From Paenibacillus antibioticophila (GTDB taxonomy: Bacteria > Bacillota > Bacilli > Paenibacillales > Paenibacillaceae): a DNA stretch of 64,000 nt. The notes beneath the pieces were generated by a model, which saw nothing but the letters and a program-made list of their open reading frames with translations, was not told where the DNA came from and did no database searches. The first letter of the stretch is position 1. Each line of letters opens with the position of its first letter. A program made the position numbers and the translations under genes. The stretch is from NCBI RefSeq assembly GCF_000455265.1, contig NZ_HG005143.1:36266-100265 (forward strand), in the 5' to 3' direction. Below are positions 23,259 to 32,058 of this stretch, piece by piece.

Positions 23259-25208
23259 TTACCGCAGTAAGCGTAATCCGTTCAAGATCACCAGGATGGT
23301 ACTTCCTTCATGTCCGATGACGCCGAGCGGGAGCGGAATGTCCTGAATGAAGTTACTGGTAACAAGCAGCAAAATCACGGACCCGGCAAAAATCAGGTTC
23401 TGCATAACGACTCTGCGGGCTCTTGCTGCCAGCTCCATCGTATCCGCAAGCTTGTCGAGCTTGCCGTTCATAAGCACGATATCTGCAACATCAAGTGCGG
23501 CACCGCTGCCTCCTTCACCCATTGCAATTCCGACCGAAGCCGTCGCCAGTGCAGGAGCATCATTAACGCCGTCACCGATCATGGCCACCTGGCCGATCCG
23601 CTGTCCCAGCTCTTTGACCCGCTCCAGTTTCTCCTCGGGAAGCAGATCACCATACACCTCATCGATTCCTGCTGCAGCCGCGATGAAGTCCGCCGTTACT
23701 TTCCGATCCCCGGTCAGCATGATTGTCTTGATCCCCAACCGATGCAGCCTCGAAATGGCTTCCCTTGCTTCCGGCCTGATTTCATCCCGGATTCCAAGAA
23801 TAGCTGCATAGCTCCCATTACAGCTAATAGTGGATACCGTATTTCCTTGCTCTGTCAGACCCTGGATTACTCCCCTCAGCTGATCCGGGAACAGCAAATC
23901 CTGCTCATTTGCTTTTTCGATGATCCATGTTCTTCCGCCGATTCTGGCCTGAATCCCCCGCCCCGGAAGCTGTTGGATATCTTCCGCCGCCGGCAGCTCC
24001 AGATTTTCCTTCTTGGCCTCCGCAAGGACGGCGCGGGCCAGCGGATGCCTTGACCATTGCTCTATCGCAGCGGCAGCAGCCAATACCTCGGTCCGATCCC
24101 ATCCCTCCAAGGTGATCATCTCCGTGACAACCGGATTGCCCAAGGTCAGCGTCCCCGTCTTATCAAAAGCGGCCACCTTGATCCCTGCCAGCCGATCCAT
24201 TGAAGCAGCCGCCTTGAACAGCACGCCCCGGCGCGCGCTTCTGGACATGGCCGACAGCATGACCGGCATCACGGAGGAGACCAGAGCACATGGCGAAGCT
24301 ACCACCAGGAACACCATGGATTTATAGAAGCTCTGCTCCCAGGGCCATCCCAATAATACTGGTGACAACAGCAGCAGAGCTGCTGTAACCGCAAGTACGG
24401 TTTTAGCATAGGTTCCTTCAAGCCGCTTAATAAACTGCTGCGTCTTTGGGGTTTCCTTTTCCGCTTGTTCAACCAGCCTGATGATTTTGGCAAAAAGAGT
24501 CCCTTCGGCCGGTGATCCGACGGTGACATAAAGCGCGCCATCCTCATTGAGCGTTCCGGCATAGACCTCATCCCCTCTTCCCTTGCGGACGGGAACGGAC
24601 TCGCCGGTAATAGAGGCCTGGTTGACATAGGAATCCCCGTTTTGAATCACACCGTCTGCAGGAATCACTTCATCGGGTCTGATCAGCAACAGATCTCCAA
24701 CCTCCAATTCCTCGACCCGGACCTCTCTCCTTACTCCATCCTCGATTTTTACAGCCACCTCCGGACGAAGCGCCGCAAGCGCCGAGATGTCTTTTTTACT
24801 CTGTTCACTGGCATAGGATTCCAAGGCACCGCTTAGGGCAAAGATAAAGATCAACATCGCTCCTTCATTCCAATAACCGATCGCGGCTGCTCCGGCAGCA
24901 GCGGCAATCATCAGCAGATTCACGTCCAAGTCCTTCTCGCGCAACAATGTCGCGACACCGTCTCGCGCTTTCGTAAATCCGCCCAGCCCATAAGCAGCAA
25001 TGTACATGCCGGTTGAGAACCATCCCGGGAGAGCCCACTGCCCCGCTATCCATCCGATCAGCATCATAACTCCGCTGCCCAGCGCCATCATCATTTCCCG
25101 ATGACGCAGCAGCCGGGTGAACGATCTCCGATGCTTGCCCCCGGGATCAGGATTTCCTGAAGTTTTTGCCGTTGCTTCCTTCGGCTTTAGATATGCTTTT
25201 GCTTCCAT
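23259..25208 (-). CDS. P1B-4 type metal-exporting ATPase, PfeT-like
   Basis: A 649-residue P-type ATPase without an N-terminal CxxC metal-binding domain. It has TGES in the actuator, the metal-site SPCAL in membrane helix 4 (near residue 305), phosphorylation site DKTGTLT (near 350), SRHPLA nucleotide motif, GDGVNDAPAL hinge, and HEGST in the last helix (near 635). SPC with HEGGT/HEGST marks the P1B-4 subgroup, known for Fe(II) or Co(II) export (B. subtilis PfeT, Listeria FrvA), not the CPC-bearing cadmium/copper pumps. Iron-box-like sites upstream support an iron role. The start follows GGAGGAG. Cobalt or zinc remain possible substrates. Confidence 0.88.
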   Translation of the reverse strand: MEAKAYLKPKEATAKTSGNPDPGGKHRRSFTRLLRHREMMMALGSGVMMLIGWIAGQWALPGWFSTGMYIAAYGLGGFTKARDGVATLLREKDLDVNLLMIAAAAGAAAIGYWNEGAMLIFIFALSGALESYASEQSKKDISALAALRPEVAVKIEDGVRREVRVEELEVGDLLLIRPDEVIPADGVIQNGDSYVNQASITGESVPVRKGRGDEVYAGTLNEDGALYVTVGSPAEGTLFAKIIRLVEQAEKETPKTQQFIKRLEGTYAKTVLAVTAALLLLSPVLLGWPWEQSFYKSMVFLVVASPCALVSSVMPVMLSAMSRSARRGVLFKAAASMDRLAGIKVAAFDKTGTLTLGNPVVTEMITLEGWDRTEVLAAAAAIEQWSRHPLARAVLAEAKKENLELPAAEDIQQLPGRGIQARIGGRTWIIEKANEQDLLFPDQLRGVIQGLTEQGNTVSTISCNGSYAAILGIRDEIRPEAREAISRLHRLGIKTIMLTGDRKVTADFIAAAAGIDEVYGDLLPEEKLERVKELGQRIGQVAMIGDGVNDAPALATASVGIAMGEGGSGAALDVADIVLMNGKLDKLADTMELAARARRVVMQNLIFAGSVILLLVTSNFIQDIPLPLGVIGHEGSTILVILNGLRLLR

Positions 25209-25242
25209 TGTAATCTCCTCCTCGTTGTTCCCTCTGGCTAAT

Positions 25243-25330
25243 TGATAATGAATACCATTGTTAACCCCCTAAAAATGGCACATGCCGCCCCGGAAACTCC
25301 GGAGCAGCATGTTATTGAGAATGATAATCA
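25243..25330 (-). promoter_or_regulatory. two Fur/PerR-box-like sites upstream of the P-type ATPase
   Basis: TGAGAATGATAATCA at 25316-25330 matches the 7-1-7 Fur consensus (TGATAAT-N-ATTATCA) at 12 of 14 arm positions, and TGATAATGAATACCATT at 25243-25259 is a second, weaker match. PerR boxes have a very similar sequence, so the two regulators cannot be told apart by eye. Both lie between the ATPase start and its likely promoter. Confidence 0.6.
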
Positions 25331-25439
25331 TTTTTGTATTAATCCAATAAAATTGCGTGCGGGAAACTTTTAATTTAATTTTATTGTATTCCTAAGTCCC
25401 TGCAATGTAAACCATCAAATAGAAATAAATGAAAAAAAG

Positions 25440-25790
25440 TGAGATTACGCCGTGCGTTGCGAAACAAGTGTCAAAAAGCACTAAAATGATTGGCGGGCGG
25501 CGAACTAAGTGCTGAAAGGCATTAAAATTCCTGGCGTGGGCATTCATGCGGCGAAATAAATGCCGAAGGGCATTAAATTGCTGGTGTGGGGGCCCATGCG
25601 TCAAAAATAAATGCCGAAAGGCATTAAAATTCCTGGCGTGGGGGTTCATGCGGCGAAACAAGTGCCGAAAGGCATTAAAATTCCTGGCATGGGTGCTCGT
25701 GCGGCGAAATAACTGCCAAAAGGCATTAAAATTGCTGGCATGGAGTAGAGTGAGGCGATTTTAATGCAGAATGTCACTAAAACTTCGAGG
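25440..25790. repeat. tandem 51-bp repeats each with a GAAA-loop hairpin
   Basis: The marker GGCATTAAAATT recurs at 25518, 25569, 25620, 25671 and 25722, exactly 51 bp apart, with degenerate units on both sides (about 25478 and about 25770). Each unit carries AATGCC-GAAA-GGCATT, a six-bp stem with a GNRA tetraloop, and a more variable CTGGCGTGGG part. In the left-most unit the arms are AGTG/CACT instead of AATG/CATT, a paired change. There is no start site or gene; apparent reading frames arise because 51 is divisible by three. Confidence 0.85.
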
Positions 25791-25856
25791 CTTGCCAAAA
25801 CCAGTAAGCTTGGAGATCGGGTGGATCCCTCGATCCTCATTTGTCTTGGACGCAAA

Positions 25857-25906
25857 AGGAAACCAAGGAATCAAGCGAGAGAAGGCCGCTTAGCTCCTTG
25901 GTTTCT
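25857..25906 (-). terminator. terminator-like hairpin downstream of metY
   Basis: GGAAACCAAGGAA pairs with CTCCTTGGTTTCT; on the minus strand a T-rich TTTCCTTTTG follows. A weaker GGGTG/CACCC hairpin lies at 25935-25970, closer to the metY stop. Confidence 0.6.
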
Positions 25907-25979
25907 AAATGAATATCACTCTATTTTGTTATTAAGGGGGTGCAGAATTTAACTTGGGACACCCTCTTTCCTAATTATA

Positions 25980-27272
25980 TTAGACTTGGCTGGCAGCGAT
26001 CGCCTGCTCCAAATCATAGAGAATATCGTCAATGGCTTCTGTCCCGACAGACAGGCGGATCAACTCGGGATTGACTCCAGCCGCCTCCTGCTCCGCTTCG
26101 CTCAGTTGCTGGTGCGTTGTGCTTGCCGGGTGAATGATCAGGGACTTCGAGTCGCCGACATTGGCCAGATGGGAGAACAGCTTCACGCTTTCAATCAGCT
26201 TGCGTCCTGCTTCCAGGCCGCCTTTAATGCCAAAGGTAAGAATCGCTCCCTGACCCTTAGGCAGGTATTTCCGGGCCAATTCATAGGAAGGGTGGCTCGG
26301 AAGGCCGGCATAGCTCACCCATTCCACCGCTTCATGCTGCTCCAGGTACTTGGCTACCTTGAGAGCATTCTCGCTGTGACGCTCTACGCGAAGATGGAGA
26401 GTCTCCAGCCCTTGAATCAGCAGCCATGCATTGAATGGAGACAAAGAGGCTCCCAGGTCACGCTGCAGTTGAACCCGCGCTTTAATAATATAGGCGAGCG
26501 GACCAACGGCTGCGGTATAGACAACACCATGATAGCTCGGATCGGGCTGAGTCAGTCCCGGGAACTTATCGTTCGCAGTCCAGTCGAACTTCCCGCTGTC
26601 GACAATGACACCGCCAATCGAAGTGCCGTGTCCTCCGATGAACTTGGTCGCGGAATGCACGACAATATCTGCACCATAATCAATCGGCCGCAGCAGATAC
26701 GGACTCGGGAAAGTATTATCCACGATCAACGGAAGGCCGTTCTCATGAGCAATCGCCGCTACAGCTTCAATGTCGAGCACATCGCCCTTAGGGTTTCCAA
26801 TCGTCTCTGCGTATACGGCCTTGGTCTTGTCGGTTATTGCCGCACGGAAATTTTCCGGATTCGAGGCATCCACGAATTTCACGGTAATCCCCAGCTTCGC
26901 CAGAGTAATCGCGAACAGGTTATAAGTTCCGCCGTACAAGGTAGATGAGGATACGATCTCATCCCCTGCCCCGGCTATATTCAGAATCGAGAAGGTAATC
27001 GCCGCTTGTCCGGAAGCCGTTGCCAAAGCACCGACTCCGCCTTCAAGCGCTGCAATGCGTTTCTCAAAGACATCATTCGTCGGGTTCATGATCCGGGAAT
27101 AAATGTTACCGAACTCCTTCAGACCAAACAAATTGGCAGCATGCTCGGTATCATTAAATACGTAGGAAGTGGTCTGATACAACGGAACTGCACGTGAATT
27201 TGTTACGGGATCCGGCTCCTGCCCTGCATGAATAGCTAGGGTTTCAGGGGCAAATTGACGTTCTTCGGACAT
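25980..27272 (-). CDS. metY: O-acetylhomoserine sulfhydrylase (homocysteine synthase)
   Basis: A 430-residue PLP enzyme of the Cys/Met metabolism family. It shows TLAIHAGQEPDP at the start, the active-site tyrosine region NIYSRIMNPT, the aspartate in PLIVDNTFPSP and the PLP-binding lysine in VVHSATKFIGGHG near residue 207. The length and the SHLANVGDSKSLIIHPASTTHQQLS end are typical of the enzyme that makes homocysteine from O-acetylhomoserine and sulfide. The start is ATG 27270-27272 behind AAAGGAGG; the frame stays open upstream but without a ribosome site. No SAM riboswitch was seen in the short leader. Confidence 0.93.
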   Translation of the reverse strand: MSEERQFAPETLAIHAGQEPDPVTNSRAVPLYQTTSYVFNDTEHAANLFGLKEFGNIYSRIMNPTNDVFEKRIAALEGGVGALATASGQAAITFSILNIAGAGDEIVSSSTLYGGTYNLFAITLAKLGITVKFVDASNPENFRAAITDKTKAVYAETIGNPKGDVLDIEAVAAIAHENGLPLIVDNTFPSPYLLRPIDYGADIVVHSATKFIGGHGTSIGGVIVDSGKFDWTANDKFPGLTQPDPSYHGVVYTAAVGPLAYIIKARVQLQRDLGASLSPFNAWLLIQGLETLHLRVERHSENALKVAKYLEQHEAVEWVSYAGLPSHPSYELARKYLPKGQGAILTFGIKGGLEAGRKLIESVKLFSHLANVGDSKSLIIHPASTTHQQLSEAEQEAAGVNPELIRLSVGTEAIDDILYDLEQAIAASQV

Positions 27273-27387
27273 AGGGTAATCCTCCTTTAATTTGGCTGTA
27301 ATAGACCCGTCGGTCAAGTTGTTTTCACTATTCTCTCACAGAATGTTCAATTTGGAAATAGTAAATCCGATAATTTTTGTATGAATT

Positions 27388-27437
27388 AAAAATAAAAAAA
27401 TGGAGCCGATGAGAATCCCCTGATTCCCGCCGGCTCC
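27388..27437 (-). terminator. rho-independent terminator of the flavoprotein gene
   Basis: On the minus strand CGGAGCCGGCGGG...TCATCGGCTCC forms a GC stem followed by ATTTTTTTATTTTT, 22 bases after the flavoprotein stop. Confidence 0.9.
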
Positions 27438-27458
27438 GACATTACAGTCATGCTATAA

Positions 27459-29417
27459 TTACTGATTCAGCGCGCCTGCCGCTGCGCTTTCGCCCCCGAG
27501 TCGTCCCGAAGTAAAGGCATATCCAAGTCCGACGCCATTTCCTACATACGTATCGTTGAAGAGGACGCCTTCGGATTCCAATCCTACGGCATACAGCCCC
27601 TTCACAGGAACCCGGCTATCATTAAGAACCTGGAATTTCGTATTCACAAGTAACCCGCCTACAGAGCCCAGGTTATTAATTTCAGCTACGACTGCATAGT
27701 AAGGGCCTTCATCGCCCATCGGCTCCAGATATTCCTTCGCCTTGCCAAACTCGCTGTCTACGCCGCTCTTCGTTGCCTCCACATAACTATTGAACGCATC
27801 CTTGAAGACCTCCACATCCATACCAGCGTTAGTTGCAAGCTCTTCAATGGTATTTCCCTTAAAGCCGTCGCCGTTGGCCACCATAGCGTCAAATACTTGC
27901 TCCGCATTCGTCCATGGATTCTCCAATGTGAACTGGTCCGCGAAATCAGAATAGAATTCCGGCGGCATGCCCGGAAGCTTAGGCGCATTTACACCTGTCA
28001 TCCCTTTCGCTGCCAGCGCATCCAACTGGGACTTCGATACGATCACCAGATGATAAGCTCCATTAAAAGCACTTGTATTGGCTGCCGCAACTGCCTCCAG
28101 CGTAGATGCCTCATCCCGGAATCTTGCACCTGATGGTCCAACGTTCATAAAATTCGGCAAGTAAGCCGTCATCAACGGATAGCTGGCCTCATAAGAAGTA
28201 AATTCCTTTTTCAGATTGCCGGTTGCTCTCGCCAAGGTCTGGTGAAGCATTTGTCCGCCGAAATTATCCGGCACCTTCGCGCCAGCCTCCCAGGACATTT
28301 GCAAGCCTTCGCCGATGTTCTGCCCCAGTCCCCCGTTAATTCCTTCGAAGCCAAAGCTTTCCTTCACCATTTCCTTGTTCCCTGCATAACCGCCTGTCGC
28401 CATAACCACGCTCTTGGCCGAGATTTCCAGGGTGGTTCCATCCTTCTTCTCTGCCACTACACCAGTAACAGCACCATCTGTGCCTGTCATTAGCTTCTTG
28501 GCTGTTGTCTCTGTCAGGACTTGTCCTCCATGCTGCTCAACCGACTCGGCCAGCATAGCCCGAAGCAAGGTTTCACGTGTCTCATAGGCAGGAAGCATGT
28601 GGAGCTGTTCACCGCCAAAATTAATAAAGGTTGTATTGTAGCCTTTTTCGTTCAGCCAATCATAGGTTTCTCCGGATTTAGTCACATACTGCCTAATTGC
28701 GGCCGCATCAACTCTCCAGTGATTATTAACGATCCAGTCGGCAATTTCTGTCTCAACCGCAACCTTTACACCATTTTCAAGCGCCACCGAGGAGTTGTAA
28801 AACTTCCCTGCCCACGACAGGTTACTTGCCCCTCCGATGACTGCTGTTTTCTCAATAATAATTACCTTGGCTCCCTTATCGGCTGCACTCACCGCTGCCG
28901 ATACGCCCGAAGCACCCGCACCCACGACAACAACGTCCGCTTCAAGCTGCTCGACCTTGCCCTCTCCGGCCTTGGCTACCGTCCCGGCCTTCAAAGCTGC
29001 CAGATCTCCGCCTGCTTGCTTAACCGCGGCTTCAACGGCAGCCAGCATCGCGTTACTTGTCTCACTCGCCCCGCTGATTGCGTCGATGGTCAGAGTCTGA
29101 TGCGTCAAAATTTGCTCTTTGATCTGCTCAATCGCCGAATCGCCAAGACCCGCTGTCTCAGATTGGCTGACAATCTGAATATCCTTGATCTGATCAGCCT
29201 GGTCCATCGTGACCTCAACCTTGATGGTTCCTTCCTTCCCCTCGGCTTCCCCCGTGTAGGTTCCAGCCTTGAAGCCGGTCTCCTGCTGGTTTGATCCATC
29301 TTCCGAATTCCCTTCATTCCCGTTGCCCTGACATCCGGCCAATAGCCCGATGAGCAGGATGAGGCACAGGCCTAGTGCCAGAACCGGTCTGAACCCTTTG
29401 CTGTTCCGAATAAACAT
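27459..29417 (-). CDS. FMN/FAD-binding lipoprotein, fumarate-reductase-like
   Basis: A 652-residue surface flavoprotein. A lipoprotein signal ends in LLAGC (cysteine near residue 29), followed by a Gly/Asn/Glu-rich linker. An FMN-binding domain (about 48-135) ends with the SGASETSN motif, whose Ser/Thr carries covalent FMN in this family. A large FAD domain (about 155-650) has VVVGAGASGVSAAVSAADKGAKV near 160, and later GGYAGNKEM and GLYAVGLESEG. It resembles UrdA/FccA-type reductases that reduce fumarate, urocanate or related unsaturated acids, receiving electrons through flavins at the cell surface. The substrate is unknown. The gene is preceded by a MerR-type promoter and a MerR gene. Confidence 0.88.
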   Translation of the reverse strand: MFIRNSKGFRPVLALGLCLILLIGLLAGCQGNGNEGNSEDGSNQQETGFKAGTYTGEAEGKEGTIKVEVTMDQADQIKDIQIVSQSETAGLGDSAIEQIKEQILTHQTLTIDAISGASETSNAMLAAVEAAVKQAGGDLAALKAGTVAKAGEGKVEQLEADVVVVGAGASGVSAAVSAADKGAKVIIIEKTAVIGGASNLSWAGKFYNSSVALENGVKVAVETEIADWIVNNHWRVDAAAIRQYVTKSGETYDWLNEKGYNTTFINFGGEQLHMLPAYETRETLLRAMLAESVEQHGGQVLTETTAKKLMTGTDGAVTGVVAEKKDGTTLEISAKSVVMATGGYAGNKEMVKESFGFEGINGGLGQNIGEGLQMSWEAGAKVPDNFGGQMLHQTLARATGNLKKEFTSYEASYPLMTAYLPNFMNVGPSGARFRDEASTLEAVAAANTSAFNGAYHLVIVSKSQLDALAAKGMTGVNAPKLPGMPPEFYSDFADQFTLENPWTNAEQVFDAMVANGDGFKGNTIEELATNAGMDVEVFKDAFNSYVEATKSGVDSEFGKAKEYLEPMGDEGPYYAVVAEINNLGSVGGLLVNTKFQVLNDSRVPVKGLYAVGLESEGVLFNDTYVGNGVGLGYAFTSGRLGGESAAAGALNQ

Positions 29418-29525
29418 ACTCTCTCCCCCAAATCCTATAGTATGGCGGCTACCAATGTGAAGTTTTTCACTTTATACGATATGATTAAACCTCACTGACT
29501 CATTCACCCGGCAGCCTATATTCGG

Positions 29526-29556
29526 AGTATAAACCTTGGTCCAACACGAAGGTCAA
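29526..29556 (-). promoter_or_regulatory. MerR-type promoter with 19-bp spacer
   Basis: Reading the minus strand, TTGACC (29556-29551), a 19-base spacer and TATACT (29531-29526). The spacer contains the dyad ACCTT...AAGGT. A spacer two bases longer than normal with a dyad between the -35 and -10 is the hallmark of promoters twisted open by MerR-family activators. It points at the flavoprotein gene and begins 15 bases after the MerR gene ends. Confidence 0.8.
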
Positions 29557-29571
29557 GCGTGCAAAACGCTG

Positions 29572-30381
29572 TTAAATTGAAATGTTTACCTCCAGATAGG
29601 AGCGCTTCTTGCCCCGTTCCTGCTCATTCATAATAATTCTTCCTACGATATCGCCAGTCACCTGATAGCCCAGGGACGTTAATTCTTCAAACATAAACCC
29701 CAGCGTCTCCTTCGTGATCGGGCTGGACTGGGATTTTACGATAACTGCGGACAGACACTGGGTTGGGGGGATATACTCAACCTGGTCGCCGATCTCGATG
29801 CCGAGCTTCTGCACATCCTCTTCCGTCAAGGTTAAGCCCCAGCTATGCTTCCAATTCTTCAGGCTGTCTGTGAGCAACTCCTCTTCTTCAATCCTGAAAC
29901 TGAAAAAGGCGAACGGCAAACAGTCCATCCATTGATTGACCAACCGATTCATGCGCTCATTTTTTAGAAGCCGGTTATTCACCGTCTGCTTCAGCCGGTA
30001 CCATCCAGGCCGCTGCTTGATCCTGCATTGGAACAGCTCCGCATCCAAGGCGCCGATCTCCTGCTCTATCTGATTCATCTTATCAAGCAGCATCGTCTTT
30101 CTGCGAATCTCTTCCTCTAATTGCTCCCTGCTCCTCGCTATTTCATGATTCACCCGCTCGACAGAGGCATGCTTCATAAGCTCAGCAACCTCGGGGAGCG
30201 GAATTCCCATGCTGCGGTACCATCGGCTCATCAGCAAATTTCTGGCGTCCAGATCATTATAATAACGGTAGCTATTATGATCATCCTTCGCCGGCTCCAC
30301 AATTTGATGCTTCTCATACAGCCTCAGCGTATCCTTCGTAATCCCCAGAATCGTTGAAAACTCACCTATGCAATATTTCAT
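29572..30381 (-). CDS. MerR-family transcriptional regulator
   Basis: A 269-residue regulator. The N-terminal winged helix (YCIGEFSTILGITKDTLRLYEK, then NSYRYYNDLDARNLL) is clearly MerR. A dimerisation coil (about 75-115, EIARSREQLEEEIRRKTMLLDKMNQIEQEI) follows, and the C-terminal about 130 residues look like a small-molecule-binding GyrI/BmrR-type domain. There is no cysteine pattern for metal sensing. It probably activates the promoter at 29526-29556 and thereby the flavoprotein lipoprotein in response to an organic ligand. That link is inference from position and promoter shape. Confidence 0.88.
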   Translation of the reverse strand: MKYCIGEFSTILGITKDTLRLYEKHQIVEPAKDDHNSYRYYNDLDARNLLMSRWYRSMGIPLPEVAELMKHASVERVNHEIARSREQLEEEIRRKTMLLDKMNQIEQEIGALDAELFQCRIKQRPGWYRLKQTVNNRLLKNERMNRLVNQWMDCLPFAFFSFRIEEEELLTDSLKNWKHSWGLTLTEEDVQKLGIEIGDQVEYIPPTQCLSAVIVKSQSSPITKETLGFMFEELTSLGYQVTGDIVGRIIMNEQERGKKRSYLEVNISI

Positions 30382-30483
30382 CTTCTTCCTCCCGGTTCAT
30401 CTCATTCCTCCAATCATATCATTCTGGCTTCCAGACCAGGTATAACCTGCTTCACATCCCGCCCCGCCTTTTACCCAACTCCA

Positions 30484-30526
30484 TGAAAAAAGCGCCTTCC
30501 CTTCATTAGCTGAGGGAACAGCGCTG
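30484..30526 (-). terminator. rho-independent terminator of deoC
   Basis: On the minus strand AGCGCTGTTCCCT pairs with AGGGAAGGCGCT, followed by TTTTTTC, 22 bases after deoC. Confidence 0.9.
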
Positions 30527-30547
30527 CTTCATCCAAAATAGCTTCAA

Positions 30548-31219
30548 TTAATAATCGCCCTTGCTCGCAAGCCCTTGGGCAATCGCCACACCGGCGCTCG
30601 TTCCAAGCCGGGTAGCCCCCGCCTCGATCATGGCCTGTGCATCCTCCAGACTGCGCACGCCTCCGGAAGCCTTGACGCCGAACTCAGGCCCAACGGTCTT
30701 CGCCATCAAAGCCACAGCCTCAATCGTTGCTCCGCCTGTAGAGAAACCTGTTGACGTCTTCACAAAATCAACGCCGGCCTCAACTGCCAGACGGCAAGCG
30801 CGAACAATCTCTTCTTCGTTCAGCAGGCAGGTCTCGAGGATGACCTTGACCAGCTTGCCCTGCGCGCTCTTCACAACGCCTGCCATGTCGGAACGCACCG
30901 CCTCATCGTCTCCATCCTTCAGCGCCCCGATGTTTATGACCATATCGATCTCACCCGCGCCATCGGCAACCGCTTGTGCGGTCTCGAAGGCCTTCGCTTC
31001 AGGAGCGGACGCTCCCAGCGGAAAACCGATTACCGTACACACCTTGACCTCGGAATCCTTTAGTTGTTCTGCCGCCAGCTTCACCCAGTAAGGATTTACG
31101 CATACAGATGCAAAATTGTGCTCCTTCGCTTCCTCTACCAGCTTGAGAATCTCCTGCTTGCCGGCATTCGCCTTAAGAAGCGTATGATCGATCATACCCA
31201 AAATTGCTTTCGTGTCCAT
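30548..31219 (-). CDS. deoC: deoxyribose-phosphate aldolase
   Basis: A 223-residue class I aldolase. The start DHTLLKANA, the catalytic region VCTVIGFPLGA, the aspartate in GEIDMVINIGAL, the Schiff-base lysine in VDFVKTSTGF (near residue 152) and the GVKASGGVRSLEDA lysine are all present. It converts 2-deoxyribose 5-phosphate to glyceraldehyde 3-phosphate and acetaldehyde during deoxynucleoside use. TTGGAGG precedes the ATG. The def gene ends 33 bases upstream, so both may share a transcript. No other deo gene is near. Confidence 0.96.
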   Translation of the reverse strand: MDTKAILGMIDHTLLKANAGKQEILKLVEEAKEHNFASVCVNPYWVKLAAEQLKDSEVKVCTVIGFPLGASAPEAKAFETAQAVADGAGEIDMVINIGALKDGDDEAVRSDMAGVVKSAQGKLVKVILETCLLNEEEIVRACRLAVEAGVDFVKTSTGFSTGGATIEAVALMAKTVGPEFGVKASGGVRSLEDAQAMIEAGATRLGTSAGVAIAQGLASKGDY

Positions 31220-31251
31220 TCCAATTCCTCCAAAATAAATATTTTCCGTTA

Positions 31252-31833
31252 TTAATATAGGCTGGAAATCTGTACTCCATCCGGCAGCTTGAATGGATGC
31301 TCCTTGTTAATCCGGTCATAGAACATGATTCCGTTCAAATGGTCCATCTCATGCTGCATCACAATCGCATCATATCCCTTGAAGCGAAGCTTCAATTCCT
31401 TGCCTTCCGCGTCGTAGGCCTTGATCTGAACCTTCTCGTAACGAGGCACGAAGCCTTGAATCGCCCGATCCACCGACAAGCAGCCCTCGCTTTCCGGCAA
31501 ATAAGTCATCGCCGCCGAGTGGCTGATAATTTTCGGATTGAACAGGGCCACTTCACGGTCATTGCCCTCATCATCACTGAGCAGCGCGGCGAACATCCGC
31601 TTGTTCAGACCGATCTGATTCGCGGACAAGCCTACGCCGGGGCGTAATTTGTATTTTTTAGAGAGCTCCGGATCCTGGCTGTTCTTCAAAAACTGCATCA
31701 TAGCCGCCATCTCCTCGCGGTCTTCCTCGGTCGGAGGAATGCTGACCGGCTCGGTAACGGTTCGCAGAATCGGATCGCCTTCTCTAATGATATCGTCCAT
31801 TAAAATGATATAGTCACGGTTAAATTTGCTCAT
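31252..31833 (-). CDS. def: peptide deformylase
   Basis: A 193-residue type 2 (Gram-positive) deformylase. Three family motifs are present: GVGLSANQIG (motif 1, with Ser in place of the usual first Ala), EGCLSV (motif 2, metal cysteine) and HEMDHLNG (motif 3, two metal histidines and the catalytic glutamate). It removes the formyl group from new proteins. The ATG at 31831-31833 follows AAGGA at a workable distance; an alternative in-frame start lies at MDDIIREGDP, 12 residues later. Confidence 0.95.
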   Translation of the reverse strand: MSKFNRDYIILMDDIIREGDPILRTVTEPVSIPPTEEDREEMAAMMQFLKNSQDPELSKKYKLRPGVGLSANQIGLNKRMFAALLSDDEGNDREVALFNPKIISHSAAMTYLPESEGCLSVDRAIQGFVPRYEKVQIKAYDAEGKELKLRFKGYDAIVMQHEMDHLNGIMFYDRINKEHPFKLPDGVQISSLY

Positions 31834-31923
31834 GATATGAATCCTTCTTCCACCTTCATCTGAATTTTCAAGCGTTCTTTTTCAGCTTCAAAATACCAGC
31901 ATCAGCGTAGCATGACGATAGTA

Positions 31924-31957
31924 AAAAGTCAAAGCCGGCGCACGATACGCCGGCTTC
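31924..31957 (-). terminator. terminator of the galactosidase operon
   Basis: AAGCCGGCG and CGCCGGCTT form a perfect nine-bp stem; on the minus strand TGACTTTTTAC follows. It lies about 100 bases after the GH42 stop. Confidence 0.75.
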
Positions 31958-32058
31958 TTTGAAGGTGTTCACACCCAAGGAAATTCAGTTAAAATTTAAC
32001 CTGATCAAAATAATTTTCACGTGCATGCATTCTGGAAAAACGGATTCGAATTACATAA

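Noticed and set aside
25392..25764. Repeat proteins encoded by the 51-bp units
   Set aside because: Frames stay open because the unit length is a multiple of three; no start signal and unnatural amino-acid text.
27273..27400. SAM riboswitch before metY
   Set aside because: The leader is short and AT-rich, with no S-box core or anti-terminator arrangement.
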